Below are positions 57,291 to 64,000 of a stretch of 64,000 bases of DNA, piece by piece. The translations under genes and the position numbers were made by a program. Numbering within the stretch: position 1 is the stretch's first letter; the number at the start of each line of letters is the position of its first letter. The DNA comes from Lyophyllum atratum (lineage: Eukaryota > Basidiomycota > Agaricomycetes > Agaricales > Lyophyllaceae). The stretch lies in assembly GCA_014905825.1 (NCBI GenBank), contig JACGCN010000016.1:434001-498000 (forward strand), written 5' to 3'. Under the pieces are notes generated by a model. That model saw only the letters and a list, made by a program, of their open reading frames with translations, ran no database searches and was not told the DNA's origin.

Positions 57291-60200
57291 ATGACTGAGC
57301 ATGCGCCCCATTATACTCTGCGCCAGGAGAGGAGTCCGACCCAGGAATCTACCTCTGATGAGAAACATGCTGACGAGGCAGGGCTCAAACATATCGATGG
57401 TTTGTAGAGTTTTTCATAATACCGAAAGTCTTGTTACTGAGGAATTCCTAGACTCGGAGATAGCGGTACGTACTCACACCTAACTACGACCATTCATCCG
57501 ACCCAACTCGTTTGTCAGGCGATCACTGGTGCCCAGTTTGAGGATCCAAATCTCGATAAAGGACACCTCGTATTTGAGGATGAAAGCCCATATCCGGAGG
57601 TCAGGTCTGCTGTAGCAAACACCGATGACCCTGAAATGCCTGTCTCGACACTCCGCGCATGGATAATCGGAATTGCGTGGGCTATTGTGGTACCAGGAGC
57701 GAATCAGTTCTTCTTCTTCCGCTTCCCGTCGATTACTATCGGTGGCATTGTCGCTCAGTTGCTCTCATTCCCTGTCGGTCGTGCAGCAGCTGCTTGGCTG
57801 CCTAAATGGAAATTATTCGGTATTTCTCTCAATCCCGGGCCGTTCACGGTGAAAGAACACGTATTGATCACGGCAAGTGTCACACTTTCCTTCGCCCACA
57901 ACCCGTCTCATGGGCAAGAATAGATCATGGTTCGTGCCTTGACGTCTTCACATCTACCAGTTTATGAAGTGAATCCTCCCAGGCGACTGTGGGTTACCAG
58001 TCAGCCTATGCCACTGATATCGTTGCGGTACAAAAGGTGTATTATAACCAGAACTATAACTTCAGCTGTAAGGCCGTATCATCGGTTGCGACTCCTCCTA
58101 CTCAACTCATACTCCACAGATCAATGGCTCGTAGTAATGTCGACGCAGCTCATAGGCTTCTCTATTGGAGGAATAGCGCGCCGGTTCCTCGTTGCGCCAC
58201 CTTCTATGATTTGGCCCACAAACCTTGTGAACTGCGCTCTGTTCAATACACTTCATTCAACGCAGTACGCTGGTATCGGAACACGCGGAGGTATGAGCCG
58301 AGAGAGGTTTTTTGTGTATGCATTCATCGGATCATTCACTTGGTGTGAGTTCGCCTACTGGTTCACGACGATTTACCTTCTCATATCTTACGAATAGATT
58401 TTTTCCCGGGATATATATGTGCGAGTTTCCAATCTCATCGTTGGCCATGATTTCTTATGATCTGGACATAGTCCAAGCGCTTTCATACTTTTCCTGGGTG
58501 ACTTGGATTCGCCCGGATGACCCCAGTGAGTTGCTCAACTATGACTTCATTGTGATCTTTATGACGCTGTCAATAAAGCCATTGCTGCGCTCTTTGGGTC
58601 AGTACACCCAGCTATACGAAGTCAGCGATTCTAATGAGCTTATACTCATAGATATATTCATGGAATGGTTCGTCATCTGTACGAAAGCAAAGTGTAGTCT
58701 TTCTGAAGATCCACGTAGGGTATGTCAGTGGTTACCTTCGACTGGAGTCAAATCGCGTAAGGACGTCAGCCAGTATCTAGTGATGTCTGCTAACCACTAC
58801 GCATCTAGGTACATCGGGTCTCCTCTGGCCACTCCATGTATGTCTTACTCGGTGTGGTGTACTTTCCATGCATTCGACCCTTTCTTTAGGGTGGGCTGAA
58901 GCCAACGTCTTTGCTGGCTTCGTGTTCTTTTTCTGTACGTTGTCGCAACGGTATTCCCCTGCTCTTAGTTGACTTTGATTTACAGGGTTCCTCACGCCAG
59001 TTCTGCACGTAAGTGGCAGATTTTGCTTCTTCAAAGGTCTTTCTATACCAATCGCTGACAGTTCACGAATACCTGGTTCGGCCTCTACATGCCGTAAGTT
59101 TTCTATCAAAACATACTATTCTTGCCAACACGTAGTCTAGGATCTCTTCGAGGACCTCTTACGACAACCAAATGAAGCCCTACAATGTGACTCGAATCTT
59201 GAAACCAGATTCGACGATCGACATCGAAGCATATCATGCCTACAGTCCCCTCTTTATTTCGTTCGTGTTCCTTTCCTATCAGATATGAACCTTTCTCATA
59301 TATAGTTAGTACGACCTTCGCGATTTCTTATGGGTCAGTAACTGTCATACCTGTATTTATAACCACCCCTCACCATTGTACTTCAGGCTCTCCTTCGCAT
59401 CCATCACAGGTTAGTAATTCATGTCTACCACGGGCCATGTGGCTCAGTTCCATCCAGCCACGCTTGTACACGCCTTCCTCTATTTCCGAAAGCAGATCTG
59501 GGTCCAATCACGCCGCGCTCTGAGCGAACAGCCAGATATCCATGCTCGCTTGATGTCCAGGTATCCACAAGGTACCGCTCAGCTGTGACGTTCTATGCCT
59601 TTTCTGATGCCCTGTCTATAGTTCCTGAATGGTGGTATCTTATAATTTTCTTGAGCATGTTCACGTTCGGTGTGATCAGTATTGAAGTCTGGCCCAGGTT
59701 AGCTTTCCTCTTTTTAGACTCCCGTCTAGGAGCCGAACTTTCCTTACCAGCGAGATGCCTGTGTGGGCCTTCGTGCTTGCCCTCATCATCGGTAGGCCTA
59801 ATCCTGCTTACCAAGAAACGCTGGGTATTCATGGTTAAGATAAGCCTTCGTGTATATCATCCCTATTGGAATGATCCAGGCGATCACGAATCAGCAGATC
59901 GGATTGAAGTAAGAGTGTCATGTTATCTGCTAATCCTTGGCTATTAGCTAAACTAATTCCAAGCGTGATCACGGAGTTGGTTATTGGGTAAGTTTATTCA
60001 TGCTCAAACGATGAACATGGCTCACTTTTTTTCGTAGCTACGCCCTTCCAGGACGGCCTGTGGCAATGATGCTTTTCAAGACTTGGGGATATATTGTACG
60101 TTTTCTCTCTCTTGCTGGTTAACATTGTCTGACAGTCGTCACCGGGAAGACCATGGCTCAAGCACTGGCTTTCACATCAGATTTCAAGCTCGGCCACTAC

Positions 60201-61800
60201 ATGAAACGCGAGTAGCTTCCTCAAAATACAGAGTATTTCGCTGACAGTGCATTCATGCTTTGCCAGTTCCTCCTCGGCTCATGTTTTCATCCCAGGTAAT
60301 TTAAACTGTCTCTGGCGAGTAAAAAAACTCCTTCGAATGCATGGTCCGCAGGTCATAGCCACGATCATCGCCGGGACCACCCAACTTGGCGTACAAGCAT
60401 GGATGTTCACCAACATTGAGTACGCATGCAACTCTTCTTCCTTGTCTCTGACTAACTCTTTTCCAGTGGAATGTGCACGACGGATCAGAGAGACGGGTAA
60501 CCAGCGCCCTGCTGCCTAATCCAGACCCTATCTCACACCATAGCACTAGGTTTATCTGCCCGAACACCGAAGTCTTCGGTACCGCGAGTATTATTGTGCC
60601 TCTTTCCTTCTACCGTATAATCTACGATGTGCTGACAATGCATGTAGTGGGGTGCGCAAAGGCTCTTCCCAGCCGGTGATAACTGGGCTAAAATCTCGAT
60701 TTAGGTGTCATTGGACCCGGACTGCAATTCTCCAAGGGCCAAACCTACTAGTACGCCCAATACTCTCTTACTCTCATGCTGACCACTCGTCGACCTCGCC
60801 CCTACAGTCGTACGTATAAAGCACGCTTGCCAAATCGCTTTGATTTGACACTTTCCCCGCTCATCAAGCGCTCGTTTTCTTTTTCCTGGTTGGCGCCGTC
60901 GCACCTGTCTTCCCGTGGGCGTTGAGCAAGAAATATCCGAATAGCTTCTTGCGGTACATCAAGTACGTTCGTTGATTATCATATCTATATTCATCTTACT
61001 CAGAGATGCAGCTTGTGAGTGGAGCCAGTTGGAGTGTTCCTTCAAGAATAAAATGTCGAACTCCACAGCCCGGTCATCTTCAATGGCACGGGGCTTATTC
61101 CCCCTGCGACCGCGATCAACTACGTACCATGGGCGTAAGTGGCTCTTGGTCTTCTGATATTGCTTGTGCTGAGAATTTTCCAGTGCGGTGGGATTCATCT
61201 TCCAATACTTGATTCGAAGGCGCCACTTCTCCTGGTGGACAAAGTACAATTGTGAGTTGGGTTGTTGAGGTGCGAGTGCATGTTGGCTGAGACGGGATAG
61301 ATGTCTTGTCCGCAGCGTTGGACTCGGGTGTCGCAGTATCCATCATCTTGATTTTCTTCGCGTATGTATCTTATATTCCTTCCACGACGAGATTTCTGTT
61401 GAACAAGCCCACCAATAGCCTTCAATTCCCGAAGAACGGAGCTGTAGGTGTATCCCACTCCCCAGCATTGAAGTGAAGTGCTGAGGATCTTACTTTAGAT
61501 TGGCGCTACGACGCTTTCCACATGGTGGGGGTAAGTATTCCGAACGACTCCACATGTCCTTCCCGACTGATCTTCGACGCGGTCGTGGCTGATAGAAATA
61601 CAGTTGAGTGCCCCTCATCCACGTACATACCTCCCATGACTTACCATATCGTCCCCAAGGTCCCATTTGCAGGCGCCGATTTCAAGGGTACACCCGTCCG
61701 AACACTCGCTCCAGGTGCGAAATTTGGGTGAGTCGTGGGTGATCCGTTGCATGGGTGATTGATTGACAAAGACTCCAACTGTAGGCCTTCTGTCTGGTAA
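57291..61800 (+). CDS. Oligopeptide transporter (OPT family)
   Basis: A proton-coupled peptide/small-molecule importer with about 12-16 membrane segments, split by about 20 introns. The N-terminus from ATG 57291 is hydrophilic (MTEHAPHYTLRQE). Family blocks then appear in order: EDESPYPEVRSAVANTDDPE, VSTLRAWIIGIAWAIVVPGA, NQFFFFRFPS, FGISLNPGPFTVKEHV, YATDIVAVQKVYYNQNYNFS, YAGIGTRGGMSRERFF, SYFSWVTWIRPD, SRTSYDNQMKPYNVTRIL, YAFS-free loop RYPQVPEWWYL, ITNQQIGLNVITELVIGY, PGRPVAMMLFKTWGY, VIATIIAGTTQLGVQAWMF, DGFICPNTEVFGTASIIWG, PVIFNGTGLIPPATAINYVP, RRRHFSWWTKYNYVLSAALD and the end AKFGPSVW. A few junctions (after 60094, 60750 and 61590) cannot be joined cleanly, so small errors or a recent lesion are possible. 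Confidence 0.83.
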
Positions 61801-62467
61801 TGACTTCGACTCGTAGTGACTCTTATGCCGTGCCTGTCTGTACTTGTAACACGCTGTCTTCGGCTTTATGTTTCTTGAATCTGGAAGCAGTTAGGTTTTC
61901 ATATGCAGGCCATGTTAGATTGGGACTATGTACCTCACGGTCCAGACAGCAGGAGCTTTGCTTTTTGTCTCCTGGGCAACGGTCGGTTGAGAGATCCAGG
62001 TGCCAATGAGGTGTCCAATGTTGCTTGTCTGGTGGGGCGTTCGTCTGTTGTCTATGGCTTGGGTTTGATGGGACCCTGCATTTGGACTATGGATCAGCGC
62101 GAGATTGGTTATGGTGTCTTGCTCTTCAATGGGCGGAAATTCAGGACGTGATGGTATATCGCTTGGATCCTGCATTGGTGCGAAGCGGGACAACAAATGG
62201 TCATACATATAAGCAACCAGACAAAGACATTAGCTGAGGGGGGCCGTAAACAGAGGAAACTCGGAGGCCGTTACGGCGGCGGCAGTGTCATGGCCGTGAT
62301 GGAGATTCGTAGGAGGTGGCAGAATCATAAACTGCTATCGCGGATGAGCGCTGATTCCCGGCCATGGCCAGCACGACCTGTACCAAGTAGCAAGGCGTAG
62401 CCTTCACTTTGGCCTTAGCGACATTCTTAAGACACCAAACTGCTTTTGAAATGCATCCAGTGAGTCT
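61801..62467. other. Convergent intergenic region
   Basis: Shared 3' side of the OPT gene and the coiled-coil gene. Open frames of 70-97 codons on both strands overlap each other and look accidental. Confidence 0.45.
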
Positions 62468-63291
62468 TTACGAGACACTTTCAGCCATCTTCCCAAGCAG
62501 TCTCTCGCGGAGCTGCGTCAACTTCCCCAACTCATTCCGCGCGTTGCGCAGCTCGTGGCGCGCCAATTCCAAATTCTAAACCCTTTCCAATTAGCAAACG
62601 TGGACATGGCGGATATCATAAGGATGGGTAGGACGTACAGGTGGCAGTCCTTTGAACGCCTTCAGCTTCGCGCGCTTGGCTTTGAGCTCCTGCTCTTTCG
62701 CTTTATTCCGGTTCTCCTGTTCCGTGAGACGCGTCACCGTGACCCGTGGGGCATCCGGCATGGTTTTCTGAATGAGTGGGATAAGAGAGGTGAAGAGAGG
62801 GTTTGTTACAAAGACGCATGCGTACCAAGACAATCTTCAACTCCTCGTGGTACTCCTTCGCCTTCCTGACCAGGTCCTCCTTCCGCCGCTCGAGCATCGC
62901 CGCGCTCTCACCCGCCTCCTGTTCAGCTTTTAGACGCGTGGTCCACCTGTATGAACTTGATTCAGATCTAAGCAAGATGAGCAAGGGCGGCGTCCTTACT
63001 TGTCTACAAGGCGCTGCTCGTGTCCCGTCGACGCAAGATGAGTCTCTAGTTCGTATTCGATCAACTCGAGTCGATTCAGCTGTCTCTGGGCGGATAAGGA
63101 GTCGGCAGAGAGCTGAGCGACAGCAGATGAGAAACTAGCGTCAATGAGACTTGCTATCATTGGGCCGAATCCAGGGGTCCTCGCACGAACCTGGAGAAAT
63201 CATATGGATCCTCAATGTTAAGAACTTCTGCGATGCGTACGAGGAGATCTAGACGCTTCTCGACGTTACTGGAAATTTGTGGTAGATCCAT
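62468..63291 (-). CDS. Coiled-coil protein, possibly HAUS augmin-like subunit 1
   Basis: A protein of about 215 residues assembled from five exons with canonical introns, ATG at 63291 and TAA at 62468-62470. It is almost entirely helical and charged: VEKRLDLLVRIAEVLNIEDP, AQRQLNRLELIEYELETHL, TTRLKAEQEAGESAAMLERR, KEYHEELKIVL and TEQENRNKAKEQELKAKRAK. The C-terminus LKAFKGLPPNLELARHELRN and LGKLTQLRERLLGKM resembles the C-terminal block of HAUS1 (a .P...LA...I..A..EL pattern). Augmin recruits gamma-tubulin to spindle microtubules. The resemblance is short and from memory, so other coiled-coil complex subunits remain possible. Confidence 0.6.
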
Positions 63292-64000
63292 GGTCATGTC
63301 AGAGGACAAGAAATTTTATTCTTTGTGTTGTCTTTGTGGTCAACGTCGGTCGAGGTCAATGTTTTTGTAGTCCCCTCGGCTACTTAGGGCAAACACCGAC
63401 CATCAACATTGCCCCGACACACCCGAGACACACCATGACAGGCCTCAACCTCTCCTGGTATCGCTCACTCCTACTGCCCCTGAACAATTACAATATTATT
63501 CCTTGACAACAACCGGCACCTCTCTGTGGCATGAAGAGTACCCTTCCCGTCATGGCGCCTGGAGAATTTATCGCAGTATGCTAACATCATATGCGTTTTT
63601 TTGATAGTTTACTGTTCATCGCCCTTGTGCCTTACTCCCGACAGGTCATCGTTCCGAGTTGACTGCTAGCAGGTATGTACGAATAGCTAGAAAACTACTG
63701 ATACTGCATTCAAATTCAAGTCTACTCTCGGATCCGCAGAGATGATCTACCTGAGCTCGCGGAGTCTGGTTCTTAACTGACTTTACATGGTATCGACTTC
63801 AAGTGGCACATGCTTCGGAGAGCAATGTCTACGGTCAAGCCCGGTGCCGAGGATGCGCGGTTCCAACCTTGGGCGAGGCGCTGGTGTATCACAATCAATC
63901 ATGGGCGCGATTTGGATGGGTTCTTGTGATGCTGCACAACACTGGTCCTGTCCTGAAATCCGTGACAGGCCGCGCCAGTGGTATCGCAGCCATCAGCCTC
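63292..64000. other. Terminal region of the window, no gene identified
   Basis: The first part is the promoter of the coiled-coil gene. An ATG at about 63435 opens a 23-codon frame that could be a first exon of a plus-strand gene extending beyond the window, but no following exon is convinc­ing. Confidence 0.35.

Noticed and set aside
1..64000. Search for a CRISPR array, prophage, bacterial operon or retroelement
   Set aside because: No regularly spaced repeats, integrase, reverse transcriptase or transposase motifs were recognised; the window is consistently fungal nuclear in style.

Overview
This window looks like nuclear DNA of a filamentous basidiomycete, most likely an Agaricomycete. 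Genes sit on both strands and are broken by many short introns (about 50-65 bases, GT donors, CTRAY-like branch sites, AG acceptors). Intergenic gaps are short. The gene set is typical of mushroom-forming fungi: NACHT STAND proteins, F-box families, AIG1-like GTPases, RlpA/expansin-like secreted proteins, a PSP1 protein and OPT transporters. No bacterial operons, phage genes, rRNA or CRISPR arrays were seen.

Left part (1-25 kb). Two P-loop GTPase genes lie near each other in opposite orientation (1-2.5 kb). A class I alpha-1,2-mannosidase (GH47) follows. Next comes a large NLR-like gene with a helical N-terminal domain and two complete NACHT modules in one reading frame. Two poorly resolved hypothetical genes precede two tandem secreted double-psi beta-barrel proteins. 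COP9 signalosome subunit 7 and a histidine-run hypothetical protein come next. A tandem duplication then carries two polytopic membrane proteins with a fungal rhodopsin-type signature.

Middle part (25-45 kb). Conserved cell genes are APC11 (cell-cycle ubiquitin ligase RING subunit), a PSP1 C-terminal domain protein, RGP1 (Golgi Ypt6/Rab6 exchange-factor partner) and an adenosine/N6-methyl-AMP deaminase-like enzyme. Around them is a rearranged block: two copies of an F-box/LRR-like gene in a 2.0-2.2 kb inverted duplication 13 kb apart, a second pair of diverged F-box genes inside it, and two intron-bearing tRNA-Asn genes plus a broken tRNA piece.

Right part (45-64 kb). A long 6TM/DUF2421 aromatic-acid-exporter-like gene is followed by a MYND zinc-finger protein, a hypothetical gene flanked by an intact GT25 glycosyltransferase and a decayed copy of its 3' end, an oligopeptide transporter with about 20 introns, and a small coiled-coil protein that may be the HAUS1 augmin subunit.

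The genes do not form one obvious pathway. Housekeeping genes (GH47, CSN7, APC11, PSP1, RGP1, OPT) are interleaved with accessory, fast-duplicating families (NACHT, GTPases, F-box, membrane receptors, GT25). Exon boundaries were placed by hand from splice signals and family resemblance, so outer coordinates are firmer than each junction.
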